A DNA stretch of 64,000 bases. It comes from Parafannyhessea umbonata. GTDB taxonomy: Bacteria; Actinomycetota; Coriobacteriia; Coriobacteriales; Atopobiaceae. Positions 32,883 to 42,085 of the stretch are shown one piece after another (position 1 is the stretch's first letter; the number at the start of each line of letters is the position of its first letter). The position numbers and the translations under genes are program-made. The stretch is taken from NCBI RefSeq assembly GCF_900111255.1, contig NZ_FOGP01000001.1, positions 532,894 through 596,893 of the forward strand, in the 5' to 3' direction. The notes under the pieces were generated by a model. That model was not told the origin of the DNA, did not search any database, and saw only the letters and a list, made by a program, of their open reading frames with translations.

Positions 32883-33598
32883 TGCTTCACACCGCTTCCG
32901 TGGCCATGGCGGCCTACAACGGCGAGAGGTTCATCGCCCAGCAGATTGACTCCGTGCTGGATCAGCTTGGGTCCGATGATGAGCTCGTGGTCTCCTGCGA
33001 CCCATCGAGCGATGGGACGTTCGAGATCCTCGAGGGCTATGCTGCGCGCGACTCGCGCGTGCGCGTGCTGGCAAACGACAATCATGGCATCGTGGGAAAC
33101 TTCAACAATGCGATTGCTGCGTGCGTGAAGGACGTCGTGTTCATTTGCGACCAGGACGACGTGTGGGTTCCCGGCAAGCGCGACGCCGTCATCGCGCGGC
33201 TCAACGAGACCGGTGCCGACCTCCTCATCCACAACGTGGTGCACATCGACGCAGAGGGCAAGGTCATCTCCAAGCCGCTGTTCGAGGAGTACGGAATCAG
33301 GCCCGGGCTTCTGCGCAACTTTGCGGCGCCCCGCTACAGTGGCTGCTGCATGGCGTTCCCGCAGGCGTCCAAGCGCCTGATCATGCCCATGCCGGAGGAC
33401 GTCATCAACTACGACCATTGGGTCGGCATGGTGTGCGAGGCGCTGGGTTCGGTCACGTTCATGGACGACGTGTATCTGAGGCACCGCCTGCATGGCGACA
33501 ACGTCACCACGAGCAGGCGTGCGCTGGGCGTGATTGCGCGCCAGAGGTTCAACCTTCTGAAGGCACTCGCGATGAGGCGGAGGGAGCTGAGAGGGTGA
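32882..33598 (+). CDS. Family 2 glycosyltransferase (WcaA-like)
   Basis: 238 residues from GTG 32882 (GAGAGGG upstream, TAGTG overlap); ATG 32864 would add six residues. GT-A motifs: ASVAMAAYNGERFIAQQIDS, CDPSSDGTFEILEGY, NDNHGIVGNFNNAI, and the DXD-type ICDQDDVWVPGKRD. YSGCCMAFPQ and DHWVGMVCEALG belong to the acceptor domain of rhamnosyl-type GT2 enzymes. Part of the tightly overlapping group from 30450 to 34368. Confidence 0.88.
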   Translation: MLHTASVAMAAYNGERFIAQQIDSVLDQLGSDDELVVSCDPSSDGTFEILEGYAARDSRVRVLANDNHGIVGNFNNAIAACVKDVVFICDQDDVWVPGKRDAVIARLNETGADLLIHNVVHIDAEGKVISKPLFEEYGIRPGLLRNFAAPRYSGCCMAFPQASKRLIMPMPEDVINYDHWVGMVCEALGSVTFMDDVYLRHRLHGDNVTTSRRALGVIARQRFNLLKALAMRRRELRG

Positions 33599-34368
33599 GC
33601 ATCTCCGTTCTCGTGGTCCTCTACAACCAGTCGCTCGACGACATCGCCTGTCTCGATGTTGCCCTAGCTGCGCCCCAGGTGAGCCAGGTCGTGGTGTGTG
33701 ACAACAGTACGATCGCCAACGACAATGAGGCGCGTGCAGCCGAGCGTGGCGTGACCTATGTCTCGATGGGTGGAAACGCCGGCCTCTCGGTCGCCTACAA
33801 CAAGGGCGTGGAGCGCTGCGACGGTGACGTGGTCTGCGTGTTCGACGACGACACGGTCGTCGGGGCCGACTACTTCGAGGCGGTCGCCGCGCTCGAGAAG
33901 TCGCCTGAGGCGTGGGACATCGCACTGCCGCTCGTCATGGCGGGGGAGGCCATCCTCTCGCCCAGCACCTTCGATGGGCTTAGGTCGAGACCCTTCTCAG
34001 ACGTGGGCGAGATCGCCGGCGCCGAGGGGCTCAGCGGCATCAACAGTGGCATGGCTGCGAGGCGCGAGGTCTACTCGAGGGTGCGCTACTGCGAGGACCT
34101 GTTTCTGGACCTGATCGACCATCGCTTCCTGCAGGACGCGCGTGCGCGGGGATGCCTCGTCGTCTACCTCGAGGGCCCAAGGCTGGCGCAAAGCTACTCG
34201 CTTGAGTCCGACGACGCGGAAGGGGCCCTGGCGCGGCTCGAGATCTTCTCTCGCGACGCGAGAGCCTTCTACTCGGGCTCGCCTTCGAAGGCTGCGTATT
34301 GCCGCGCGATGCTCGCCATGCGTCGCATCAAGCTGGCTCTGAGATACCGTTCACTGCGCTTTCTCTAG
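33595..34368 (+). CDS. Family 2 glycosyltransferase (rhamnosyltransferase-like)
   Basis: 257 residues from GTG 33595, overlapping the previous stop (GTGA) with GGAGGGAGC upstream. Motifs: SVLVVLYNQSLDDIAC, VVCDNSTIANDN, MGGNAGLSVAYNKGVE and the metal site VFDDDTVVGADYF. INSGMAARREVYSRV resembles the acceptor region of rhamnosyltransferases (RfbF/RgpB-like). It ends the operon segment; a 100-base gap with a possible promoter follows. Confidence 0.86.
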   Translation: MSISVLVVLYNQSLDDIACLDVALAAPQVSQVVVCDNSTIANDNEARAAERGVTYVSMGGNAGLSVAYNKGVERCDGDVVCVFDDDTVVGADYFEAVAALEKSPEAWDIALPLVMAGEAILSPSTFDGLRSRPFSDVGEIAGAEGLSGINSGMAARREVYSRVRYCEDLFLDLIDHRFLQDARARGCLVVYLEGPRLAQSYSLESDDAEGALARLEIFSRDARAFYSGSPSKAAYCRAMLAMRRIKLALRYRSLRFL

Positions 34369-34468
34369 CGCGTGCGTCATTTCGAGACCCGTTGATGCTG
34401 TGGGCAGGCCCGCCGGCCGGGGTCGGTAGGATACACTGGGGGTTACTGAAAACGCTATCGGGAGCGCC
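34369..34468 (+). promoter_or_regulatory. Possible promoter before the polymerase gene
   Basis: GGATACACT (34429-34437) could contain a -10 box (TACACT). No matching -35 is seen. The run GGGGG (34438-34443) with TTACTG and GGGAGC before the ATG gives a ribosome-binding region. Confidence 0.35.
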
Positions 34469-35731
34469 ATGCTGAACTACTACTACATCTATGCCGGGCT
34501 CTGGACAGGGGTGTGCGGGCTGTACGCACTCCATTGGTCGAAGCTCAACGCGCCCCTCGACCCGTCGCTCATTGCATTCTTCGTCCTTAGCATCGCCTTC
34601 TGCGTGATCAGGGGCTACCAGTGCCGCAAGGAGTTTGCCTATAGGCCCAATTCTCTTCGCGGTGCGGCCGGTAGGACCCTGGGAATGGTGGAGGAGCGTT
34701 TTGGGGCCAAGATGATTCCGCTCTACCGCTTTGGTGCGGAGTGGGGTCCCATGATCGCGCTTGCCGCGTTGTTCGCCATCCTCTTCGTGGCGCAGGGCTT
34801 CGTGCCGCTCGTTGCGGTGTTCAACAAGGCGCTCGACTATGAGTCTCTTCTGACCGATCCCGTTCCCTTCGTCGCGCCGGCCTGCATCGTGGGCTGCATT
34901 CTCTATGCCTCGTTCTGCTTCAAGGCGTTTCTCGATGAGAGTCGTGCGCGCAGCCTCGTGAAGGTGTTCTTCTGCTTTGGCCTGCTCATGCTCCAGTACA
35001 TCCGCAGCGCCATCGCGATCACGCTCTTCGTGATGCTCGTGCTGTTCGTGGCGAGGCGCGGTCGCATTTCTGTGCTGGGCATCCTGATCATGGTCGTGGC
35101 CGTTCTGGCCGGCCTGTGGCTCTTTGGTGTCATGGGCAACATGCGCTACGGGGCTTCGTGGTCGAACTCCTTCTACATCTTCAGGATCGGGCGCTACACC
35201 GAGGCGCTGCCCTCGTTTGTGCCGCGTCAGTTCCTCTGGGCGTACTCGTACGTTACGTCGCCCCTGGCGTGCCTCAACTTCAACGTGTCGAACGGCTCGC
35301 ACGGCGTGGACGTTCTCAACTTCCTGTACTCGTTCATGCCGATGGCTATCGCCAAGAGGCTGCCGTTCTACGTGACGCCGCACGTCACCCTTCAGGTGAA
35401 CTACTTCACGGTGTCCTCCATCTGGAGCGACTACTTCTGCTTCATGGGGGTCGCGGGCATCTACGTTGGCTTCGTGATCCAGATGGGGCTGCTTCGCCTT
35501 GCGCGTCACATCCTCAAGGGCACGCGCGTGGAGACGATCGGCTTTGCGCTCATGTCGATGGTGGTCGCGTTCTCGTTCTTCATGAACTCGTTCACGTACC
35601 CGTCGATGGCGTATCCGGTCTACATCGTTCTTGCGATGGCGCTCTTCGAGAAGGTGCGTGCTAGACGCGCCGGGGCCGTGGCCGAGCCCGAGCCTGAACC
35701 CGTGCCCGAGATGGCCGTGGACGACGAGTAG
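34469..35731 (+). CDS. Wzy-like oligosaccharide repeat-unit polymerase (B)
   Basis: 420 residues, ATG with GGGAGC upstream. About 11-12 hydrophobic segments, beginning at MLNYYYIYAGLWTGV. A long extracellular loop with YGASWSNSFYIFRIGRYTEA and PLACLNFNVSNGSHGV (about 225-270) is the probable substrate loop. The C-terminus is Pro/Glu-rich (EPEPEPVPEM). The layout corresponds to the oligosaccharide-repeat-unit polymerase family, not to the HPNTLG type found at 25516 and 38062. It therefore represents a second, unrelated polymerase of the locus. Confidence 0.75.
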   Translation: MLNYYYIYAGLWTGVCGLYALHWSKLNAPLDPSLIAFFVLSIAFCVIRGYQCRKEFAYRPNSLRGAAGRTLGMVEERFGAKMIPLYRFGAEWGPMIALAALFAILFVAQGFVPLVAVFNKALDYESLLTDPVPFVAPACIVGCILYASFCFKAFLDESRARSLVKVFFCFGLLMLQYIRSAIAITLFVMLVLFVARRGRISVLGILIMVVAVLAGLWLFGVMGNMRYGASWSNSFYIFRIGRYTEALPSFVPRQFLWAYSYVTSPLACLNFNVSNGSHGVDVLNFLYSFMPMAIAKRLPFYVTPHVTLQVNYFTVSSIWSDYFCFMGVAGIYVGFVIQMGLLRLARHILKGTRVETIGFALMSMVVAFSFFMNSFTYPSMAYPVYIVLAMALFEKVRARRAGAVAEPEPEPVPEMAVDDE

Positions 35732-35744
35732 GGGTGCGGTGCTA

Positions 35745-36779
35745 GTGAGCCAAGGCATGGAACAGGCACCCCTCTTCAGCATCTGCATTCCTGCGCACAA
35801 CGCGACTGGCGTGATCGGGGAGTGCCTTGCGAGCCTCGCGCGACAGTCGTGCGAGAGCTGGGAGGCGATCGTGGTCGACGACGCCTCGACCGACTCGCTT
35901 GACCAGTGGTGCGCGGGACAGGACGTCATTTGCGCAGAGAGGCTGACGTACTATCGCTTCGACGAGAACGGAGGGCCCTTCCGCGCGAGAAGGAAGGCCT
36001 TCTCTCTCGCGCGTGGGCGCTACGTGATCTGCCTCGACTCTGACGACGAGCTGATTGGCAGCGACGCACTTGCGCTCATGGCGGAGGCCATCGAGCGCGA
36101 GAGTCCCGACGTGCTTATGTTCAACATGAGTGCGTGCGTGGATGGGGGAGACTCCATCGTCGACTATGGCGCGCTCGGCCTTGCGGAGGGTGCGGTGGAC
36201 AAGGGTGCCTTCGTCGAGGCGTTCCTCTCGAGCTACGCGCTGAACAATCTTGCCACCAAGGCGCTCAGACGTGAGCTTGTGGGGGCAGACGGCGACGAGC
36301 CGAAGCGCAGGCTCAAGATGTGCGAGGACCGCCTTGAGGTCTCGGGCGCGCTCGCGCGGGCCGAGAGTTTCTGCCTGCTCGATCGCGATCTCTACTACTA
36401 CCGGCCCAACGAGGCGTCCACGACGCACGCTCGCTTCGAGTTGGACTACTGTGATCAGCAGGCGTATGTGGAGCGCGTCGTGTGGGAGCGCCTTGGAGGG
36501 GCGGTGGGCTCTCGCGACGGGCAGTACCGCCTTCTGCTGAGCGCTTGGGCGCACGACATGGAGGCACTTGCACAGGACAGGGGAGTGGCCGAGCTTGCCG
36601 CTTGTCTCGAGCAGATAGCAGCCGAGCCGCTCTTCGTCGAGGCCATGGGTGTCGTGGGAACGGACGGGCAGAGAGCCGAGCGCGCCACCTCGCTCAGGCT
36701 TCTTGCCGCAGGACGCGTGCGCGCGGCGGCGAGATGGGTACGCGCGCTCGTGCGCCTGAAGGGAGCCGCAAAGCGCTGA
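35745..36779 (+). CDS. Family 2 glycosyltransferase
   Basis: 344 residues from GTG 35745 (AGGGG ten bases upstream); GTG 35739 and ATG 35757 are alternatives. GT-A motifs: FSICIPAHNATGVIGECLAS, VVDDASTDSLDQWC, DENGGPFRARRKAF and LDSDDELIGSDAL. The C-terminal 150 residues are helical and not assigned. The start lies just after the polymerase stop, so the genes are probably co-transcribed. Confidence 0.85.
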   Translation: MSQGMEQAPLFSICIPAHNATGVIGECLASLARQSCESWEAIVVDDASTDSLDQWCAGQDVICAERLTYYRFDENGGPFRARRKAFSLARGRYVICLDSDDELIGSDALALMAEAIERESPDVLMFNMSACVDGGDSIVDYGALGLAEGAVDKGAFVEAFLSSYALNNLATKALRRELVGADGDEPKRRLKMCEDRLEVSGALARAESFCLLDRDLYYYRPNEASTTHARFELDYCDQQAYVERVVWERLGGAVGSRDGQYRLLLSAWAHDMEALAQDRGVAELAACLEQIAAEPLFVEAMGVVGTDGQRAERATSLRLLAAGRVRAAARWVRALVRLKGAAKR

Positions 36780-36924
36780 CGCGTTGCAGGGTGGCGCTCG
36801 CACCCCTGCGTTGCGTTCCGCTCGCGCGTGGGGTACCTTCGGTTTGGGTCACACCGCTACCGTTAGGGGGCATGGCGCCGGAAGGGCGTCGGCTCATCTT
36901 GACTGATTGTTTTGGAGTTGTCGC

Positions 36925-38055
36925 ATGAACATCGCCGTTGTCTGCGAGGAGCAGGTCGAGCTGCTCCCGCCCGTACTGAGCCTGCTGGCCAGCCTCAAGC
37001 GCTTGGGCCACACGACCACGCTGATCACCCGCGACGGCTCGGCCATCGAGCGGCTGGGGATCGTCGTCGACCACGTGGTCGCGTACGGCGACCGGCCGAG
37101 CGGGTTCTTTGCGCGCAAGGCGGACATCTTCCGCGCGCGCAAGGCGATCCGCGACGAGCTGAGGCGTGGGGTCGGCGAGTACGACCTGGTCTGGACGACC
37201 ACCGACATCTCGGCGCGTGAGGCGGGGCCGGAGCTGTTCCGCTATCGCTACGTGGTGCAGCTGATGGAGCTCGTGGAGACCGTGCCGCTGCTGTTCAACC
37301 GCATGCCGCTCCACACGAACGCCGTGAGCGAGATCGCAAGGCGCGCGTGGCGCGTGGTGGTTCCCGAGTACAACCGCGCCTACATGCAGCAGGTCTACTG
37401 GAACCTTCCCAAAGTGCCGCGCGTGCTGCCGAACAAGCCGGCCTACCAGCGCGAGGGCGGCGAGGCGGGGGAGAACCCGTACCAGGACAAGGTTGACGCG
37501 ATGGCTGCCGACCCGCGCAAGGTCGTCCTCTACCAGGGGGTCTTCGGTCCCGACCGCGACGTCGCCCCGTATGCGCGCGCGATCGAGAAGATGGGCGACG
37601 ACTTCGCGCTCTACCTCATGGGGCCGACGAGCACGCCCGAGAGCCAGGAGTACGTGAGGCACCTGTGCGACGAGTTCTCGTGCGTCACCTTCTTGGGCTT
37701 CGTGGAGCCGCCGCACCATCTGGAGTTCGCCCGTCATGCGTGGGCCGGTCTCATGCCGTACACGCCGACGTGGAACAACCGCTACTCTCCCTTCAACGCG
37801 CTGTACTGCGCCCCCAACAAGATCTGGGAGTACACGCGCTTCGGGCTGCCGGTTATCGCCTCGGACGTGCCTGGCATCAGGCTGGCGCTCGAGAGCGGCG
37901 ACTTTGGTTGCGTGGTCGACGCCGGCGACGAGGCCACGATTGTCCGAGCCATCGAGGACATTGACGCGCGCCACGATGAGATGGCGAAGAACTCGCGCAC
38001 TTACTACGACAGCGTGGACTTCGACGCGATCGTGGCGGACATCCTGAGCGAGTAG
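36925..38055 (+). CDS. Family 1/4 glycosyltransferase (GT-B)
   Basis: 376 residues from ATG 36925 (GGAG eight bases before). N-terminal domain: MNIAVVCEEQVELLPPVLS, then a nucleotide-sugar domain with VVLYQGVFGPDRDVAPYARA, FLGFVEPPHHLEFARHA, and ALYCAPNKIWEYTRFGLPVI, which contains the EX7E-like glutamate at KIWEYTRFGLPVI. Similar to the WcfN/ExoL-type enzymes of polysaccharide loci. It converges with the polymerase-like gene on the minus strand 6 bases downstream. Confidence 0.85.
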   Translation: MNIAVVCEEQVELLPPVLSLLASLKRLGHTTTLITRDGSAIERLGIVVDHVVAYGDRPSGFFARKADIFRARKAIRDELRRGVGEYDLVWTTTDISAREAGPELFRYRYVVQLMELVETVPLLFNRMPLHTNAVSEIARRAWRVVVPEYNRAYMQQVYWNLPKVPRVLPNKPAYQREGGEAGENPYQDKVDAMAADPRKVVLYQGVFGPDRDVAPYARAIEKMGDDFALYLMGPTSTPESQEYVRHLCDEFSCVTFLGFVEPPHHLEFARHAWAGLMPYTPTWNNRYSPFNALYCAPNKIWEYTRFGLPVIASDVPGIRLALESGDFGCVVDAGDEATIVRAIEDIDARHDEMAKNSRTYYDSVDFDAIVADILSE

Positions 38056-38061
38056 TCTGCG

Positions 38062-39315
38062 CTAGTTTCGCATGGTCTCGTCGCCAGTGTCCTGCGCATT
38101 TGCGTTGCCCGCGAACGCAGCCGCGAGCAGTAGTGTGGCGAAGTTGGAGTAGAGGTAGAGCGAGAACGGCTCGACCACGAGGTAGAGCGCGCACAGCAGC
38201 GGTATCGCGACAAAGGCGAGGCCTATCCTGCGTCCAGACGCGCGCCATGCCGCTACGGCGTAGGTGGCCACGAGCATGCAGGTGGCGGAGAGGCCGTAGA
38301 CGAGGCCCAGCTGGCTGAAGCCACTGTCGATTCCCCAGAAGGCGCCGCCTGTGTGATGCTCGTTGCAGACGATGGCGGGGCTGCCCATCACGCTGAAGCC
38401 ACCCGCCTCGACGTAGTACTCGTGCGCATAGTAGGGACGGCTGTGCACGGCCTCGTTGAGCCAGGCGTGCTGGGGGTTCGCTCCGTCGAAGTGTGCCGTG
38501 GTCGAGAGCATCACGGCGAGCAGCGCCGCCGGAACCACGAGGAGCGCCGCACGTGCGGCCCATGCGGGCAGCTTCGCGCGGCGAAGCGGGGGAACGACGA
38601 TGCCCGCGAGGTTGATCGCGGTGAGCGCAGCACAGAGGGCGGCCGCAGCGTTCGAGCTCAGGGCGACGTAGGCAAAGGCGGTGCAGGCGACCGAGACGAG
38701 AAGCGGCAGTACCGACGCGCCCTTACCCCATCTGTAGCAGGTGAGCGAGCCGGCGGCGCTGAAGAGGATTGCGCCGAGGGTGTTGGGGTGCCTGAAGCCG
38801 TAGCCAAAGACAAGCCGTCCGTTGGGGATGAAGTCGCTATTGGCCGTCACGTTTGCAAGCGACGCGACCATGAGGGCCGCGACGGCGAAGAGGGTCGCGT
38901 GGCAGTGGAGACGGCAGGCCTCGCGCGGGTCCTCATCTGCAAGTGAGACGATCACGACGAAGCTGACGACGAGACGGAAGTCGACGGCGCGGGCGGCCGA
39001 GCAGGCGAGCGCGAAGGTCGTGGCTGCAAGGAGGACTGACTGCCCGAGCCCGAGCGCCCTTCTCCGCGATGCGATGGCCAGAAGCGCAAGCGCTGCGCAG
39101 GTACCCTGACATGCGACGTCGATGGACGCCCAGGGAAGCTGGGGCAGGCTCGTGCCGAGCGTGCTGGTCTGAGTGACGATCTGGGTGACGACGTAGAGGA
39201 CGAGGGCCGCCCGCGCAAGCGTCGCGCCCGAGATATGCGCGGCGAGGCGTTGGACGGCGCAAGTGCGTCCGCCCCGAGCCGTGACGCTCGTGTTGCATGC
39301 TGCGGCGGGCTGCAT
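38062..39315 (-). CDS. Wzy-like O-antigen polymerase/ligase membrane protein (A')
   Basis: 417 residues, ATG with GGGAAG upstream, on the minus strand. About 11 hydrophobic segments. PNGRLVFGYGFRHPNTLGAI, AGGFSVMGSPAI, then IDSGFSQLGLVYGLSATC and YLYSNFATLLLAAAF parallel the protein at 25516 along the whole length, so the two are homologous. GC content here is high, unlike the 25516 gene, meaning divergence or separate origin rather than recent duplication. It probably polymerises or ligates a polysaccharide repeat unit. Encoded between two plus-strand genes, so it has its own promoter, in the 250-base gap before wecB. Confidence 0.78.
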   Translation of the reverse strand: MQPAAACNTSVTARGGRTCAVQRLAAHISGATLARAALVLYVVTQIVTQTSTLGTSLPQLPWASIDVACQGTCAALALLAIASRRRALGLGQSVLLAATTFALACSAARAVDFRLVVSFVVIVSLADEDPREACRLHCHATLFAVAALMVASLANVTANSDFIPNGRLVFGYGFRHPNTLGAILFSAAGSLTCYRWGKGASVLPLLVSVACTAFAYVALSSNAAAALCAALTAINLAGIVVPPLRRAKLPAWAARAALLVVPAALLAVMLSTTAHFDGANPQHAWLNEAVHSRPYYAHEYYVEAGGFSVMGSPAIVCNEHHTGGAFWGIDSGFSQLGLVYGLSATCMLVATYAVAAWRASGRRIGLAFVAIPLLCALYLVVEPFSLYLYSNFATLLLAAAFAGNANAQDTGDETMRN

Positions 39316-39568
39316 CGCTCACTTCCCTTCGCCTTGTCGATTGAGTCGTGGCGCAGCGGAATCGCGCGCCACAAGACAGTCTAGCAAAGGCGTTGTGCAG
39401 CCATGCGCTTTTGGTGGTGCGACGCCGATGGTGGGGGCTTGGTGCGTTTGTGCCGCTGGCGGCGTAGGGCGATGGGGCATGGACTATCATTTGGTAGTTG
39501 ATTAAGTCATGTCGCCCGCCAGGCGGCTCGGATGAGGCGGGGCGCGATGCCCCGCGGTCGGAGAGAAC
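39316..39568. promoter_or_regulatory. Divergent promoter region
   Basis: Serves the minus-strand polymerase and wecB. TATCAT at 39483-39488 may be the -10 of wecB; a clear -35 is not seen. No gene. Confidence 0.4.
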
Positions 39569-40675
39569 ATGAAGCAAAAGGTAATGGTCGTGTTCGGCAC
39601 GCGCCCGGAGGCCATCAAGATGTGCCCCCTCGTGCTCGCGCTTGCCGAGCGCAAGGAGGAGCTCGACGTCGTGGTCTGCGTCACGGGCCAGCATCGCCAG
39701 ATGCTCGACCAGGTGCTCTCCACCTTTGGCGTTGTGCCTCAGTACGACCTCAACGTCATGCGGGCAGACCAGACGCTGACCACCATCACCGCGGACGTGC
39801 TTGCCGGCATGCGCGACGTGCTGCAGAAGGAGCAGCCGGACGTGGTGCTCGTGCACGGTGACACCACCACGTCGTTCGCCGCCGGGCTCGCCGCGTTCTA
39901 CGAGCGCATTCCCGTGGGCCACGTCGAGGCGGGCCTGCGTACCAACAACCTCTACAGCCCCTGGCCCGAGGAGTTCAACCGCCAGGCCGTGGACGTGTTC
40001 AGCCAGTGGTACTTCGCTCCGACGGAGACCGCACGCGAGAACCTGCTTCGCGAGGGGAAGGACGACGCGCGCATCTGGGTCACCGGCAACACCGGCATCG
40101 ACGCGCTTGCCTACACCGTGCGTGACGACTACGCGCACGAGGAGCTCGCGTGGGCCGAGGGCCACCGCCTCATCTTGATCACCGCGCACCGCCGCGAGAA
40201 CCTGGGCGACCCAATGCGTCACATGTTCCGCGCGATAAGGCGCGTGCTCGACGAGCACGAGGACGTACGCGCGATCTATCCCATCCACATGAACCCGCGC
40301 GTCAGGTCGGTCGCGGCCGAGGAGCTCTCCGGCGAGGAGAGGCTGCACGTCATCGACCCGCTGGAGGTCGTGGACTTCCACAACTTCATGGCTCGCAGCC
40401 ACATGATCCTGACCGACTCCGGTGGCATCCAGGAGGAGGCGCCGAGCCTGGGCAAGCCCGTGCTCGTGATGCGCGACACGACCGAGCGCCCCGAGGGCGT
40501 GGCGGCCGGCACCCTGCGCCTCGTGGGCACCGACGAGACGCCCATCTACGAGGCGTTCTCGGAACTTCTGGATAACGAGACCGTCTATCGCGAGATGTCG
40601 CATGCGGCCAATCCCTACGGCGACGGCCATGCGAGCGAACGCATCGCGCAGATCCTCTGCGACGGGAGCAACTAG
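39569..40675 (+). CDS. wecB: UDP-N-acetylglucosamine 2-epimerase (non-hydrolysing)
   Basis: 368 residues, ATG with GGAGAG upstream. Interconverts UDP-GlcNAc and UDP-ManNAc in the cytosol. Family motifs: FGTRPEAIKMCPLVLAL, TGQHRQMLDQVLSTF, VHGDTTTSFAAGLAAF, GHVEAGLRTNN, EEFNRQAVDV, ITAHRRENLG and DSGGIQEEAPSLGKPVL with the UDP-binding RDTTERPEG. Length is normal. The product UDP-ManNAc can be oxidised by a dehydrogenase, perhaps the one at 18039, or be used directly. The flippase gene starts 3 bases after the stop. Confidence 0.95.
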   Translation: MKQKVMVVFGTRPEAIKMCPLVLALAERKEELDVVVCVTGQHRQMLDQVLSTFGVVPQYDLNVMRADQTLTTITADVLAGMRDVLQKEQPDVVLVHGDTTTSFAAGLAAFYERIPVGHVEAGLRTNNLYSPWPEEFNRQAVDVFSQWYFAPTETARENLLREGKDDARIWVTGNTGIDALAYTVRDDYAHEELAWAEGHRLILITAHRRENLGDPMRHMFRAIRRVLDEHEDVRAIYPIHMNPRVRSVAAEELSGEERLHVIDPLEVVDFHNFMARSHMILTDSGGIQEEAPSLGKPVLVMRDTTERPEGVAAGTLRLVGTDETPIYEAFSELLDNETVYREMSHAANPYGDGHASERIAQILCDGSN

Positions 40676-40678
40676 CGC

Positions 40679-41974
40679 ATGGGACCGATTTCCCCCGAGA
40701 AGATTCGCGGCCTCATCGAGCGCCCGAGTGTGAAGAACGGCATGTGGATGTACCTTCTGCAGCTGTTCAACACGGTCATCCCGCTGCTCACGCTGCCCTA
40801 CGTCACGCGCATCCTTGGCCGCGACGGATACGGGCTCTTCTCGATCGCGCTCAACTTCGTGGGCTATTTGCAGGTGGTCGTGGAGTACGGCTTTGGTATG
40901 TCGGCCACGCGCAAGGTGGCCGTGCGGGCCGGCGACGACCACGACCTGCTGGAGCGGACCTTCTCGTGCGTGCTGTTCGCGCGCGTGGCGCTGACGGTCG
41001 CATGCTTTGCCGTGACGGCCGTCTACTGCCTGTTCAACACGTCGCTCGTGGTGCAGTGCACGTGCCTGGCGGTGATGTTCTCGTCGATCCTGGGCTACTG
41101 CGTGCAGCAGAACTGGTTGTTCCAGGGCATGCAGGACATGAAGTTCATCTCGATCGTGAACATCGTGGGGCGCACGGTCTCGACCGTGCTCATCTTTCTG
41201 TTGGTGAAGCGCGCCGACGACCTGTACCTGTACTGCCTGCTGTACTCCGTCTCGCCGATCATCAGCGGCTTTGCCGGGCTCATCGTGGCGAAGCGCGCCT
41301 ATGCGCTCAAGGTCATCCGCGTGGGCGTGGGTGACGTGCTGGCCGAGCTCAAGGACGGCTTCTTCGTGTTCACGACGCAGCTGAGCTCGAAGGTGTTCGG
41401 CGCCATCGGCGTCACGATCCTGGGCGTGTTCTGCGTGCCCGAGGTGGTGGGGTCGTTTGCTGCCATCCAGAAGATCCCGACGATGATGATGATGCTTTGG
41501 GCGCCCGTGAGCCAGGTGCTCTATCCCATCGCGAGCAGGCGTCTGAGCCAGTCGTTTTCCGCGGGCTACGCCTTCGTGATGAGGGTCAGGCGCTACGCGC
41601 TTCTGACCTTTGGCGCGGCGTGCCTCGTGATCGCGCTCTTCTCGCACTTCATCGTGACGCTTGCCTTTGGCCCCGAATACGGCCGCGACTTCTACTGGAC
41701 CATCCCGCTTCTGGGGTGGCTGCTCGCGGGCATCAACAACAACTTCTTTGGCATCCAGGTGCTCTTGGGCAGCGGCCACGACAAGGAGTACAGCACGTGC
41801 TTCCAGATTGGCGTGGCGGCGACGCTCGTGCTCAACCTGGTGCTGATCTGGCTGTTTGGCGGCGACGGTGCCGCATGGGCGCCTTTGGCCTCGGAGCTGG
41901 TGCTGACGGGGCTGCTGTATAGGCAGGTGAGCCGCCTGAGGCGAGAGAGCCGGGAGGGCGAGGGCGCGGCGTAG
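40679..41974 (+). CDS. Wzx-type polysaccharide flippase (MOP superfamily, copy 2)
   Basis: 431 residues, co-transcribed with wecB. About 12 hydrophobic segments; NGMWMYLLQLFNTVIPLLTL and PYVTRILGRDGYGLFSIAL at the N-terminus are typical of RfbX/CpsU-like flippases. QNWLFQGMQDMKFISIVNI is another family segment. Moves the undecaprenyl-linked repeat unit outward. It belongs to a different subgroup than the flippase at 27018, so two export routes are encoded in one locus. Confidence 0.9.
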   Translation: MGPISPEKIRGLIERPSVKNGMWMYLLQLFNTVIPLLTLPYVTRILGRDGYGLFSIALNFVGYLQVVVEYGFGMSATRKVAVRAGDDHDLLERTFSCVLFARVALTVACFAVTAVYCLFNTSLVVQCTCLAVMFSSILGYCVQQNWLFQGMQDMKFISIVNIVGRTVSTVLIFLLVKRADDLYLYCLLYSVSPIISGFAGLIVAKRAYALKVIRVGVGDVLAELKDGFFVFTTQLSSKVFGAIGVTILGVFCVPEVVGSFAAIQKIPTMMMMLWAPVSQVLYPIASRRLSQSFSAGYAFVMRVRRYALLTFGAACLVIALFSHFIVTLAFGPEYGRDFYWTIPLLGWLLAGINNNFFGIQVLLGSGHDKEYSTCFQIGVAATLVLNLVLIWLFGGDGAAWAPLASELVLTGLLYRQVSRLRRESREGEGAA

Positions 41975-42085
41975 GGCCGTGCCTGCGGCCGTGGCCTTTC
42001 GTGCATGGCCTATACTTGCTAGAGGGCTCGCGTGAGGTCGCGCGGGTCACCTAAGACAGACGACGAGTGAATCCGGGAGCTGCGG
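41975..42085 (+). promoter_or_regulatory. Possible promoter of the membrane-anchored protein gene
   Basis: TATACT at 42011-42016 resembles a -10 box. No good -35. It would give the following two genes their own transcript. Confidence 0.4.

Noticed and set aside
39502-39568. Extra small gene before wecB
   Set aside because: No ribosome-binding site with a matching start, and the reading frame overlaps the wecB start without similarity.
38933-41779. Long open minus-strand frame of over 900 codons opposite wecB and the flippase
   Set aside because: It is the antisense shadow of GC-rich genes; composition is His/Arg/Val-rich and no domain is recognisable, while the plus-strand genes have clear families.
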